A DNA stretch of 64,000 nucleotides from Anaerolineae bacterium (GCA_022071955.1 JAJVIM010000011.1:124001-188000), one strand, 5' to 3'; positions 8,020 through 16,713 are shown, numbered from the stretch's first letter. The notes: a model not told the origin generated them from the sequence alone. Made by a program: numbers and translations.

Positions 8020-10863
8020 TTAATTTTCAAGTTCCGCCACCTGCTCGGTTTGCGAATTTCCGTTCTTTGCCTGATTTTTGGCGGCGGAGTTTGTGCCCAG
8101 ATCAACCAGGGTGTAAGCCGCCGAGAATCGCTGGCCAATTTCTGTGGCGGTAATTTTTACCAGTTGTTCCATGCTGGTGGCCGCCCGCATTTTTTCTGTG
8201 ATTTCACGGATGGTTTGTTCCCGGTGAGCGCGGCGCTGCACCTGTTCAAACAGGTGAACACGCTCAATAGCCGGGGCCATCTGATCGGCAATTTGCCACA
8301 ATATGGCCAGGTTTTCTTCGGTATAAGCGCCGGGTTGGGCATTGACCAGATACAGCGCCCCAACCACTTCCGGCCCCATTTGCAGAGGGATAACCAGCCG
8401 CGCGGCCATCTGCAACGCTGCCAATGGGTCATCTTCAACAAAACGTTTGGCTTCGCGCAGATCGTCTTCAATCCAGGCTTCGTTGTGGCTAATTACCCAG
8501 CCTGCGCAATTGTTATCCAGCGGCAGCCGGACTCCCTGCGGATCAAACAATTCCGGCGGGGCATTCACGCCGACTGTGTAAAGCGTTAATTCGGTGCTCT
8601 GGGGGGTATATTCGGCCAGGCACAGAATGTCGGTTGGCAGCAGCTCCTGCAATTGATCGGCCACAAAAGGCAAAGTAGCGGCCAGGCGGGTATCGGCGTT
8701 GATGGCCGCGGCGATATTTTTGGTGACCATCGACTCCTGGGCGCGCTGTTTGGTATCGGCCAGAAGTTGTTCGTGTTCGGTAATATCACGCACATAGCCT
8801 AACAACCCCCACACTTCACCCTGTTCATTTTTCAACGGCACTTTCACCGAACTCAGATAAACGGGTTTGCCATCAACCACGGAGGGTTCGCGATCAACAA
8901 CTCTGGTTTGGCCCCCGGCCATCACTTCATCGTCATCCACCCAAAAACCGCGGATGCCCTGGACCGGGTCGCCTTTGACAATTTCCTCCGGCAATCCAAC
9001 TTCCAGAGCGGTCTTGCCCACAACGTCTTCGGGCTTCATTTTTAGGGAGGCGGCGTAACTGCTATTGACCAACCGGTAACGATGCTGGCGGTCTGTAACA
9101 AGAATCCAGTCCGGGGTGGCGTCGATCACGTTCCGCAGGAGATGTTGCGATTGCTGGACATCGGCCAGGGCTGCCTGAATTTGCTCGTACAACCGGGCGT
9201 TGCGCAAAGCCACGGCCACTTGCGCAGCCAGCGCCAGTTGAACCCGCCGGTCATCATCGGTAAAATAGTCAACCTTATTGGCCTGCACATCGAGCACGCC
9301 CACAAGAGTGTCGCCGGCAATGATTGGCACGGCCATTTCCGAGCGCGTGTCCGGGAGCAGTGGGTTGGGGAAGTAACCGGCATTTTCCAGCACGTTATTC
9401 ACCACCACCGCTTCTCTGGCCCGCGCGGCCCGGGCCACCAGCGACAGCTCTTTATTCAACGGGATTTGCCAGCCCTGATTGAGCATTTGCCGGCCAATTT
9501 CACCGGCGCCGGCAGCCAGCTCCAAAATTTCGGTTTCGGGGTTGAGCAGATAAATGTGGGCGTGGTACAGGCCAAACCGCTCTTTGGTCAGGTCGGCCAC
9601 CTCTTGAATCAATTTCCTGGTATCCAAAATTGTCGAGGCGGCCACGCTCACCTGGGCCACAGTTTCCAGTTCTGCTGCTCGTTTGGCCAAAGAGGCGTCC
9701 ACCTGTTTGCGTTCGGTCACATCGCGGTGCATGGCCAAAAAACCAATGATCGAGTCAGATTCATCGAGGATGGGGTTGTTGCTAACTTCGACAGTAACCA
9801 GCCGGCCGTCTTTGGTTTTATTAATAATTTCGCCGGCAACCACCTGTTTGTTGAGCAACGCGGCCCAAAATTCGGCGTATCTTTCCTGCGAAATTAGCCC
9901 GGATTTCAAAATGCGCGGGGTTTTGCCCAAAGCTTCGGCCCGGGTAAAGCCATACACTTTTTCAAAAGCGGCGTTAACGTAAATGATTTTGCCGTCAACA
10001 TCGGTCAAAAAGATGGCGTCTGTTGAGTTATCAATCCCTAATTTAAATTTGGTCAAATCCTGCCGCGTCTGCCGGAGTTCGGTGATGTCACGGTTCAGGC
10101 CCACCAGCCCGGCGATGTTCCCCTCGGCATCTTTAAACAACACTTTGGTAGAAGACACCCAGCGGGTGGTATCGGTTTCGTGGTCGTAAATGGGTTGTTC
10201 GTGGCCAACAAATGACTGGCCGGCTTTAAATAGCGCCTGTTCTTCGGCGTAGTACTGCTCGGCCAATTCCGGCGGCGAAAAGTCAAAGTCGGTTTTGCCG
10301 ATGACTTCCTGCGGGGTTGACGCGCCCAAATGGCGCTGCACAGCGTGGTTGGCCAGTAAAAACCGGCTGTTGGCATCTTTAATGTAGATGTGGTCGGGCA
10401 GGTTATCAATTAGCAGTTGCAGCAGGGAGTGATCCCCAACAGCCTCCGCGGCAGAACTGACGTTCAGCGGCGGCAAAACAAATGGCGGGGCCGGCTGTTT
10501 TTCTAACACAGCCGCTCTGAGTTCAAACAAGGTTTGCCACAAAAACTTGCCGGCTTCTAAATTGGTGACAATCGGGGAGAGCGTTTGCCCCAAACATTCT
10601 ACTTCGGTGAGAGGGTGGGCGGGAGCAGAGGTGCCGGCCCAGCGCGGTGTCGGGTCGGCAAACAACTTCAACAGTGGTTCAGATGTTTGCTGCTGGCAGG
10701 CTTCGGCGGCGGCTTTGAGGAGTTTTCGCCCCAGCGCCGTTCGGGTTGATTGGGGAAGTGTCGCAAACTCGGCGCGGCTTTCGGCCAGCAGCCGGGCAAA
10801 TGTTGCCGCCAAATTTACCGTATTGAGCGTGATAAAATTGGCAAACTCTTTGAGCGCTACCAT
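8020..10863 (-). CDS. RsbRD_N-PAS-PAS-GAF-PAS-GAF sensor protein without an output domain
   Basis: Soluble sensor of 947 residues. The N-terminus (about 8-115) resembles the RsbRD_N domain known from RsbT co-antagonists and other stress sensors. Then come PAS (about 150-270, containing RWVSSTKVLFKDAEG), PAS (about 275-395), GAF (about 410-560, motif LYHAHIYLL), PAS (about 570-690), GAF (about 715-870) and the tail shared by the cluster (REQTIREITEKMR). No kinase, STAS or phosphatase domain is visible. Two ATGs compete: the one at 10863 has AAGGAG 9 nt upstream, while the one at 10869 is only 3 nt from it, so 10863 is taken. PAS and GAF ligands cannot be predicted from sequence alone. Confidence 0.9.
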   Translation of the reverse strand: MVALKEFANFITLNTVNLAATFARLLAESRAEFATLPQSTRTALGRKLLKAAAEACQQQTSEPLLKLFADPTPRWAGTSAPAHPLTEVECLGQTLSPIVTNLEAGKFLWQTLFELRAAVLEKQPAPPFVLPPLNVSSAAEAVGDHSLLQLLIDNLPDHIYIKDANSRFLLANHAVQRHLGASTPQEVIGKTDFDFSPPELAEQYYAEEQALFKAGQSFVGHEQPIYDHETDTTRWVSSTKVLFKDAEGNIAGLVGLNRDITELRQTRQDLTKFKLGIDNSTDAIFLTDVDGKIIYVNAAFEKVYGFTRAEALGKTPRILKSGLISQERYAEFWAALLNKQVVAGEIINKTKDGRLVTVEVSNNPILDESDSIIGFLAMHRDVTERKQVDASLAKRAAELETVAQVSVAASTILDTRKLIQEVADLTKERFGLYHAHIYLLNPETEILELAAGAGEIGRQMLNQGWQIPLNKELSLVARAARAREAVVVNNVLENAGYFPNPLLPDTRSEMAVPIIAGDTLVGVLDVQANKVDYFTDDDRRVQLALAAQVAVALRNARLYEQIQAALADVQQSQHLLRNVIDATPDWILVTDRQHRYRLVNSSYAASLKMKPEDVVGKTALEVGLPEEIVKGDPVQGIRGFWVDDDEVMAGGQTRVVDREPSVVDGKPVYLSSVKVPLKNEQGEVWGLLGYVRDITEHEQLLADTKQRAQESMVTKNIAAAINADTRLAATLPFVADQLQELLPTDILCLAEYTPQSTELTLYTVGVNAPPELFDPQGVRLPLDNNCAGWVISHNEAWIEDDLREAKRFVEDDPLAALQMAARLVIPLQMGPEVVGALYLVNAQPGAYTEENLAILWQIADQMAPAIERVHLFEQVQRRAHREQTIREITEKMRAATSMEQLVKITATEIGQRFSAAYTLVDLGTNSAAKNQAKNGNSQTEQVAELEN

Positions 10864-10918
10864 GCACATTACTCCTTAGGATTGGAAAAGAACTGAAATG
10901 CCAGATTCCGTCACCGGT

Positions 10919-11350
10919 TTATGAAAACTCCTCAAGGATGTTCGAAGCCAAAATCGGGTTCAGAACCACTTCACCCTGAGCAACCTGGCGGATAGCGCTG
11001 GCTATCTCTGGATAGCTCAGCGAGTCATTTTTTTTAACAAAACCACTGGCCCCGGCCTTGACCGCCTCAATAGCGTAGCGATCATTTGGGATTTCTGACA
11101 TGCCCAGTATTTTGATGTGTTCGTTTTGGGCGACAATCAGCTTGATGGCCCGGATACTGTCCAACACCGGCAAATGCAAATCGATGACGGCCAGATCGGG
11201 CAGGCTTTCGCGGCAGGCGTCCACCGCCCCCTGGCCATCCCGGGCTGTGTAGACCACGGAAATCCCGTCTTGCTGCTCCAAAAATAAAGCAAGCTGTTGT
11301 AAAAACTGAGGATTGTTATCTGCGATGAGTACCCGGATGGTTTTGGTCAT
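10919..11350 (-). CDS. Stand-alone receiver domain protein, NarL-like without HTH
   Basis: Receiver domain of 143 residues. The phosphoacceptor is D57 (motif AVIDLHLPVLD), with acidic D11, switch residue S85 and K106/K107. The sequence ends at the linker (NPILASNILEEFS) where NarL/FixJ regulators continue into a LuxR-type helix-turn-helix; that domain is absent. It may work as a phosphate shuttle or sink, or act on a partner protein, as CheY-like single receivers do. It lies 188 nt after the full-length NarL regulator and 55 nt before the RsbRD sensor. The leader holds a long inverted repeat described separately. Confidence 0.9.
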   Translation of the reverse strand: MTKTIRVLIADNNPQFLQQLALFLEQQDGISVVYTARDGQGAVDACRESLPDLAVIDLHLPVLDSIRAIKLIVAQNEHIKILGMSEIPNDRYAIEAVKAGASGFVKKNDSLSYPEIASAIRQVAQGEVVLNPILASNILEEFS

Positions 11351-11355
11351 GGGTC

Positions 11356-11435
11356 AATTTGTTACGATTAACAGGCGACCTCGCCGCTTTTGCAGCAGGT
11401 AATCGCCTGATGAGCCTATTGCCACGTAACAAATT
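11356..11435 (-). promoter_or_regulatory. Long inverted repeat with -10-like hexamer upstream of the lone receiver gene
   Basis: Perfect 11-bp arms AATTTGTTACG (11356-11366) and its complement (11425-11435) enclose a second pair of 7-bp arms, CAGGCGA (11372-11378) and TCGCCTG (11403-11409), with a further small hairpin capped by four A on the minus strand. A TATAAT (minus strand, 11433-11438) overlaps the distal arm. The structure could be a folded leader RNA or an operator across the promoter. I do not recognise it as a known riboswitch. Confidence 0.45.
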
Positions 11436-11538
11436 ATAAACGACCAGCCCGCCGATAAACAGGGGCAAAAGTACAGGCCAAAGAGTCCTATCTGGCCGCC
11501 CAAGGTACCGGCCGGTTTGCCCAAAAGTACCTTAAGTT

Positions 11539-12198
11539 TTACGAGCTGCCCACCAGTCCATCTTTCATGGCCCGGATAGCCGCTTCGGTGCGGTTATTTA
11601 CCTGCAATTTCTGGAAGATGATCGACAGGTAGTTTTTGATGGTCCGTTCCGAGAGGTTGAGTTCGGCGGCAATATCTTTGTTGCTGGCGCCGTTGGCTAC
11701 CAGGGTGAGGATGGTGCGTTCCTGGTCGGTGAGGGTTTGAACTTTGGGCGATTTTTCTTCTTTTTCTGCGGCCAGCCGCCGAAACTCCGACAGCAGCCGC
11801 GCGGTCATTTCCGGCTCAATCACGGCCTGCCCCTGGCTAACCGCCCGAATCACTTGCAGCAGTTTTTTTGAGCGCGTATCTTTGAGCAGATAGGCTTTGG
11901 CTCCGGCTTTGAGCGCCTCAAACACATATTCATCCTGGGGGTACATGGTTAAAATCACAATACCCACCGCGTCGTTATCGCGCAGAATCATGCGGGTGGC
12001 TTCAACCCCATCGATGACCGGCATGTTGATATCCATCAGCACCACCGCCGGCTGAAGCTGCGGCACCAGTTTTACGGCTTCCAGCCCATCTTCGGCTTCG
12101 CCAACAATTTCAATATCATCCTGATCGGTCAGCAGCGAGCGCAGCCCCTCACGAAACAGAGCGTGGTCGTCGGCTAACAGCACTTTGATTTTGTCCAT
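11539..12198 (-). CDS. NarL/FixJ-family response regulator
   Basis: Response regulator of 219 residues. The receiver has D10/D11, phosphoacceptor D56 (VLMDINMPVIDG), T84 and K106. A linker is followed by a LuxR-type helix-turn-helix (about 152-212, with LTDQERTILTLVANGASNKDIA and recognition segment LSERTIKNYLSIIFQKL). It should bind DNA as a dimer when phosphorylated. It starts 9 nt after the stop of the HisKA_3 kinase, the usual partner type for NarL regulators, so the two very probably form a two-component pair. Target genes are not visible; the cluster itself is a natural candidate. Confidence 0.95.
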   Translation of the reverse strand: MDKIKVLLADDHALFREGLRSLLTDQDDIEIVGEAEDGLEAVKLVPQLQPAVVLMDINMPVIDGVEATRMILRDNDAVGIVILTMYPQDEYVFEALKAGAKAYLLKDTRSKKLLQVIRAVSQGQAVIEPEMTARLLSEFRRLAAEKEEKSPKVQTLTDQERTILTLVANGASNKDIAAELNLSERTIKNYLSIIFQKLQVNNRTEAAIRAMKDGLVGSS

Positions 12199-12207
12199 CT
12201 CCGGCGT

Positions 12208-14829
12208 TTAAAATCCTTCCTGCTTAAAGGTTAAAGGCAGTTCGGCCACAATGCGGGTGCCGGCGGCGGGCCGGCTTTCAATGCTCAGCCGCCCATCGAC
12301 GCTTTCGGCCCGCTCCCGCATTGAAACCAACCCCAGCCCGTGGCCACGAGCATCGGGCTGTAGTTCCGCGGCGTCAAAACCCTGGCCGTCGTCTTCAATA
12401 CGCAGCACTATCCACTGGTCGTCTTTAACCGAAACATCTACCGTTACCTGCCGGCAGTTGGCATGCTGCCGCGCGTTAGATAACGCCTCCTGCACAATGC
12501 GGTACAGGCTGCTTTCCACCTCGGTGGGCACGTTGGCGGCCTGGCCCCGCACCCGGCAGGAAACCTGCAAATTCCAGCGGCGGCCAAATTCCAGCACAAA
12601 ATTTTCAAGCACCTCAAACAGGGATTTGCCCTCAAACTCAATGGGGCGCAAATCAAAAATGTTGCGGCGCAGTTCATCAATATTCTGCTGCAACAGCGAG
12701 CCGATCATCTCCAGTTGCTGCTCCAGCTTGCTGCCCTCGTCAACCAGGTTGAGGCAGCGGTCTACCTGAATGAGCAGGTAGGCCAAATTTTGGGCCACGC
12801 CATCGTGCATATCCCGGGCCAGCCGAGTCCGCTCGTCGACAATGGCCATATCTTTGGTTTTACGCAGCAGGCGGGCGTACTCAATGGCGCTGGCCACCTG
12901 AAACGCCACCGACTCCAGCGTTTCAAGGTCATCGTGGTCAAACATGCCGCTCAAATGGCCAATCACCATAATTACGCCGATGGTTTTGCCGGCGGTGTTG
13001 AGCGGGGCCAGCATCAGCGCGTTTTGCGCCTGCGCGCTCGCCGGCGAGGCCGAATTGTAAATCTGGTCCAGATCGACGTTGTTCAGAATTTCCGGCCGGG
13101 CGGCCTGCACCACCTGCCCCACCGCCGAGGCAAAAACCAGCGGGTAGGTGTCGTTATTAAACCGATTCTGGCCGGCCGGGCCGGTGCTGTTGGAAATAAC
13201 GCGCACCGCCAGCCGCCCCCCGGAAATGAGAGCCGTGGCCACCTGCACCGGTTCGGCATCGGCGGCGGTGAAAATCCGGCCGATTTCCCGGCCCACCACC
13301 GTGAGCAGATCATCCAGACTCACGCTCTGGCTGATCACCTGGCTGATTTGTTTGATGGCCTGCAAACGCTGGGTGCGGGCCAGCACGGTTTTTTCCAGCA
13401 TCTCCGAGTAGGCATCGATGCCGTGATACAGGCGGGCGTTTTCCAGCACGGTGGCGGTTTGGGTGGCCACACTGCTCAACGTCCACAGGTCGTGATCGTT
13501 AAACCGGTGGGCAAGCTGGCTGTCAATGTTAATCACCGCCTCAATCCGGTTGCCCACAAACAGGGGCAAAATCAAGGCCGACTGCACGGCCATGCCGGCC
13601 AGCGCCTGGGTTGGCTCCAAAATTTCACTCACCAGCAGCGGCTGTTCACTTTGGACAGCCCGGCCAATCAACCCGGCATTCAGCGGGCAGCGAAAGTCGT
13701 TGGGGGCCAACGGTTCGGCAGCAACCTGCGGCCGGGCGGAATAGGCGCGCAGCAGCAGCGTATCGCGGCGAGGGGCCATTTCAAAAATAGCGGCCCGGTC
13801 GTAGCCCAGCCGGTTAACAATGGCCTGGGCCAGCGTGTTGTACAGTTGGCCGGTATCGAGCGTGGTGGTGATTTTTTGGTTGACTTCGTTGATGAGTTTG
13901 AGCCGGGTGGCCTGATTTTCCCATTCCTGAAAAAGCTGGGCGTTTTCAACGGTGATGGCAATTTGAAAAGCCAGGGTAAACACAAAGCGAGCGTCGGCAT
14001 CGGTGAAGGCGTTGGATTCGTTTTTATCCAGCGTGAGTACGCCCACCACCCGGTCTTTAAAAATAAGCGGCACCCCCAGCCACGAGCGCACCTGGCCCAA
14101 CTCCGGCCGCGGCTCCCAGTAGTCGCTGCGGGTAACATCGTTGATGATGAGCGGCAGTTTATTGATGACCACTCGCCAGGCCGAGTTGCGCTGGTTTTTG
14201 GGGTACACGTTCAACCCGCGCTGAAAATCCAAAAAACCGCGCGAGGCGGCGGCTTCCAGAATATTTCCTTTGAGCAAAAACAGGGTGGCGCTATCAAAAT
14301 CAACGGTTTTCTGGATTTGCTGCAAAATCTCGTCGGTTAAATTTTCCAAATCCAGACTGGTGCCAATCAGCGCGCTGATCGCATTGAGCGAGGCCAGCCG
14401 TTGGTTGGCCTGGTTGAGCGCCAAAATCTGGCGCTCAAATTGTTCCAGCGTTTTTTCCGGCAGCGGCGGCTCTGAAATTTCCGGCGGCGCGGGCGGCGGC
14501 GGCAGCAACGAGCGCACTTTTTGGCGCAGTTCCGGCGCGCGCCCCAAGCGGGGCAGAAAACCGTCTGCGCCGGCCACCACCGTCTGCGAGTCGCCAAGGA
14601 TGAGCAGGGGGGTTTGCGGCATAAACATTTTCAGCCGCAGGGTCAGTTCGGCCACGTCAATATCGGCCAGGCCAGCATCCAGCAGCACCAGATCGGGCTG
14701 AATCATGGCGCAGTATTGGATAGCCGCCGGCCCATCAGACACGGCAACCAGATTGTAAGTTTGACCCAGCGCCGCCTGCAAAGATTGCTGCGCCGCCGGG
14801 TCGGGGTTAATGCAAAGGATGGTCGTCAT
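12208..14829 (-). CDS. Receiver-like-GAF-GAF-GAF-HisKA_3 histidine kinase
   Basis: Cytoplasmic kinase of 873 residues and the only transmitter in this cluster. A receiver-like N-terminus (1-110) has D51 in the position of the phosphoacceptor (LVLLDAGLAD) but lacks the usual acidic pair and is probably degenerate. Three GAF-type domains follow (about 150-300, 310-460 and 475-650). The dimerisation helix carries H675 in the NarX/DesK-type motif RDMHDGVAQNL (HisKA_3), and the C-terminus is an HATPase_c domain with the N box (SNARQHA), G1 (DDGQGFD) and G2 (GHGLGL). It is the first gene of the minus-strand run that continues through two regulators and four transmitter-less sensors, whose GAF tails could feed into it (inference). 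Confidence 0.95.
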   Translation of the reverse strand: MTTILCINPDPAAQQSLQAALGQTYNLVAVSDGPAAIQYCAMIQPDLVLLDAGLADIDVAELTLRLKMFMPQTPLLILGDSQTVVAGADGFLPRLGRAPELRQKVRSLLPPPPAPPEISEPPLPEKTLEQFERQILALNQANQRLASLNAISALIGTSLDLENLTDEILQQIQKTVDFDSATLFLLKGNILEAAASRGFLDFQRGLNVYPKNQRNSAWRVVINKLPLIINDVTRSDYWEPRPELGQVRSWLGVPLIFKDRVVGVLTLDKNESNAFTDADARFVFTLAFQIAITVENAQLFQEWENQATRLKLINEVNQKITTTLDTGQLYNTLAQAIVNRLGYDRAAIFEMAPRRDTLLLRAYSARPQVAAEPLAPNDFRCPLNAGLIGRAVQSEQPLLVSEILEPTQALAGMAVQSALILPLFVGNRIEAVINIDSQLAHRFNDHDLWTLSSVATQTATVLENARLYHGIDAYSEMLEKTVLARTQRLQAIKQISQVISQSVSLDDLLTVVGREIGRIFTAADAEPVQVATALISGGRLAVRVISNSTGPAGQNRFNNDTYPLVFASAVGQVVQAARPEILNNVDLDQIYNSASPASAQAQNALMLAPLNTAGKTIGVIMVIGHLSGMFDHDDLETLESVAFQVASAIEYARLLRKTKDMAIVDERTRLARDMHDGVAQNLAYLLIQVDRCLNLVDEGSKLEQQLEMIGSLLQQNIDELRRNIFDLRPIEFEGKSLFEVLENFVLEFGRRWNLQVSCRVRGQAANVPTEVESSLYRIVQEALSNARQHANCRQVTVDVSVKDDQWIVLRIEDDGQGFDAAELQPDARGHGLGLVSMRERAESVDGRLSIESRPAAGTRIVAELPLTFKQEGF

Positions 14830-14859
14830 AATATTTCAACCCGGATGAACACCCTTTCA

Positions 14860-14888
14860 ATGATACTCTGTTCCGCAGCTTCGGACAA
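14860..14888 (-). promoter_or_regulatory. Candidate sigma-70 promoter for the signalling cluster
   Basis: On the minus strand TTGTCC (14883-14888), a 17-nt spacer and TATCAT (14860-14865) precede the kinase ATG at 14829 by about 30 nt. Both hexamers are imperfect, so this is only a plausible start for the long operon. Confidence 0.45.
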
Positions 14889-14893
14889 GCGGA

Positions 14894-16372
14894 CTATGAC
14901 CCGCCGCCGGTTGCCAGCCGCCGCAACGCCACCGCCAGTCGCCGAATCCCTTCTTCTATATCTTCCGGCGTTTGCGTTGCAAAATTAAGGCGCAAATAAC
15001 CTTCGCCCTCCTGCGGGTTTAAAAAGAAGCGGCTGCCGGGCGTAAATTCCACACCCTCTTTGGCGGCCAACGGCAGTAATTCCAAAGCCGACAAATTTTG
15101 GGGCAGTTGCAGCCAGATAAACAATCCGCCCTGCGGCGGGTTAAAGCGGACATCAGCCGGCAAATGGCGTTTGATGGCCGCAGCCATCGCATCGCGCCGT
15201 TTGCGATAGATACGGCAGGAACGGCGCAAATGAAGCTGGTAGCGCCCAACGGTAACGTATTCGTGCATTACCCGCTGGATCAGCGTCGAGGTGGTTAAAT
15301 CGTTAATCCGTTTGTAACTGACCAATCGGTTAAAAATTGGGCCATCGGCCACCAAAAAACCAACGCGCAACCCGGGCACGAGCATTTTGGAAAATGTCCC
15401 CACATAAATCACGCTCCCCTTCTGATCCAAAGCCTTGATCGCCGGTTGGGCGCGCCCTTCAAAACGCAGATCGCCGACAAAGTCATCTTCTAAAATGGGG
15501 ATATTGTACCGGTCTGCCAGCACCGCCAGATCACGCCGGCGCGGCCCGCTCAAACACACCCCGGTTGGGTTGTGAAAATTGGGGACAGTGTAAATGAGTT
15601 TGGGGTGATACTGTTGCAGCAACGGCTCCAGCAGGTCAACCCGCAACCCGTTTTCATCCATTGGCACGCCAACCACTTTCAGATTGAAGGTTTGGAACAG
15701 CTCCAGCGCAAAGTTGTAGCCGGGTTTTTCCACCAGAATCACGTCGCCCGGTTTGAGCAGGAGCTGGCAAACCAGCGCAATGGCCTGCTGAGAGCCGGAG
15801 GTGATCAGGGTGTTATCGGGCTGGGCCTGAATACCCTGGCTGGCCAGCACGTGAGAAATTGTTTCCCGCAGGGGCCGGTAACCGCCGTCAAACTCGCCGT
15901 ATCCCAGCGCGGCCACGCCATCACGCTGGATCACCGTTCGCACCGCTTTGTAAAAATCTTTCACCGGAAATCCACGCGGGTCGGCCACGCCGGTAAAGGC
16001 GATGGGGTTGGGGTGTCCGGCCGGCCGCGGCGAATGACCGGCGGAAATTAATGCCGATGTTTCGGCCAGCGCATTCTGCTGCCACAGCGGCCAGGGCGCG
16101 CTGGCGTTATTTTCCACCGGCGCTGCCGCAGCGATGGGCGCCAGCACAAAAGTGCCGCTGCCTTCGCGGCTGTAAATCAGCCCGTCGCTCTCCAGTTCTG
16201 CGTAGGCGTTGGCCACCGTAATTCGGCTAACCCCCAAACTATCCGCTAACTGGCGGGTAGCGGGCAAACGGGTTTCCGGCAAGAGATTACCGGCGACGAT
16301 ATTTTGCCGCAGGTAACTTTCAATTTGCTGGTACAGCGGGACGGCGCTTTCAAAATCCAGGGGAATCCGCAT
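14894..16372 (-). CDS. MocR-family (GntR-aminotransferase) transcriptional regulator
   Basis: Regulator of 492 residues. The N-terminus is a GntR winged helix (about 8-76: PLYQQIESYLRQ, then TRLPATRQLADSLGVSRITV). The C-terminal domain is a fold-type I aminotransferase (about 115-485) that keeps the PLP site, with Schiff-base K329 in TFSKMLVPGLR and the motif NFHNPTG. MocR proteins use PLP or an amino compound as effector; PdxR, GabR and TauR are known examples. No pdxS/pdxT, gab or tau genes are adjacent, so the regulon is unknown. The start at 16372 is fixed by AAGGAGG 5 nt upstream; a TTG at 16393 is less likely. The gene ahead on the plus strand (aldo/keto reductase) is divergent and a possible target. 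Confidence 0.92.
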   Translation of the reverse strand: MRIPLDFESAVPLYQQIESYLRQNIVAGNLLPETRLPATRQLADSLGVSRITVANAYAELESDGLIYSREGSGTFVLAPIAAAAPVENNASAPWPLWQQNALAETSALISAGHSPRPAGHPNPIAFTGVADPRGFPVKDFYKAVRTVIQRDGVAALGYGEFDGGYRPLRETISHVLASQGIQAQPDNTLITSGSQQAIALVCQLLLKPGDVILVEKPGYNFALELFQTFNLKVVGVPMDENGLRVDLLEPLLQQYHPKLIYTVPNFHNPTGVCLSGPRRRDLAVLADRYNIPILEDDFVGDLRFEGRAQPAIKALDQKGSVIYVGTFSKMLVPGLRVGFLVADGPIFNRLVSYKRINDLTTSTLIQRVMHEYVTVGRYQLHLRRSCRIYRKRRDAMAAAIKRHLPADVRFNPPQGGLFIWLQLPQNLSALELLPLAAKEGVEFTPGSRFFLNPQEGEGYLRLNFATQTPEDIEEGIRRLAVALRRLATGGGS

Positions 16373-16392
16373 GGCAACCTCCTTGCCGTACA

Positions 16393-16420
16393 ATTATACC
16401 AAAATACGCGTATCTCACAA
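16393..16420 (-). promoter_or_regulatory. Extended -10 promoter of the MocR gene
   Basis: On the minus strand TGGTATAAT (16393-16401) is an extended -10; a TTGTGA (16415-16420) lies 16 nt upstream of its hexamer. The MocR ATG is at 16372. Confidence 0.6.
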
Positions 16421-16490
16421 TACCAAAGCTAAAATATTGCAAATTGGCCTTATAAAAACTCACATCAATTGGATATAGTAATAATACCAA
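16396..16490. promoter_or_regulatory. Three direct ATACCAA heptads, candidate MocR operator
   Basis: ATACCAA occurs at 16396-16402, 16420-16426 and 16484-16490 in the divergent spacer. The first overlaps the MocR -10 and the second lies by the -35, 24 nt (about two helical turns) away. GntR/MocR regulators commonly bind spaced repeats in their own promoter. The assignment is inferred. Confidence 0.35.
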
Positions 16491-16564
16491 TTTTCAGGTA
16501 CAATGCATCTGGTTCGATCAACTGAACCGCTTGAAAATCACTCAAAACAAAGGGAGTTGTTAGT

Positions 16565-16679
16565 GCCACAAATTTTTCGCCACCTGCTGGCCTGCGTGTA
16601 TTGCGTGTAGCGTGTTGCGTAAAAAACGCACCGCAAACGGAACACGCAACACGTAACACGTCGTAAGAAAATTTGTGGC
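16565..16679. repeat. Nested palindromic repeat
   Basis: Outer arms GCCACAAATTTT (16565-16576) and complement (16668-16679) enclose inner arms built from CGTGTTGCGT-like units and their complement. It lies just before the aldo/keto reductase and has no coding potential I trust. It looks like a dispersed intergenic palindrome. Confidence 0.6.
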
Positions 16680-16713
16680 GAAAAACTAAAGATACTAACG
16701 GGAGTTCAATATT

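Noticed and set aside
8020..10863. Hybrid histidine kinase
   Set aside because: Domain content looks like one, but I find no H box, N box or G boxes anywhere in the protein.
11356..11435. Known riboswitch such as the c-di-GMP class
   Set aside because: The nested stems do not show the conserved core bases I would expect; left as an unassigned inverted repeat.
12715..14340. 541-codon plus-strand frame
   Set aside because: It lies wholly opposite the histidine kinase, has no family motif and has His/Gly/Gln-rich composition typical of an antisense shadow of GC-rich coding DNA.
16511..16530. tRNA T-arm-like GGTTCGATC
   Set aside because: No matching acceptor, anticodon or D arms are present around it.
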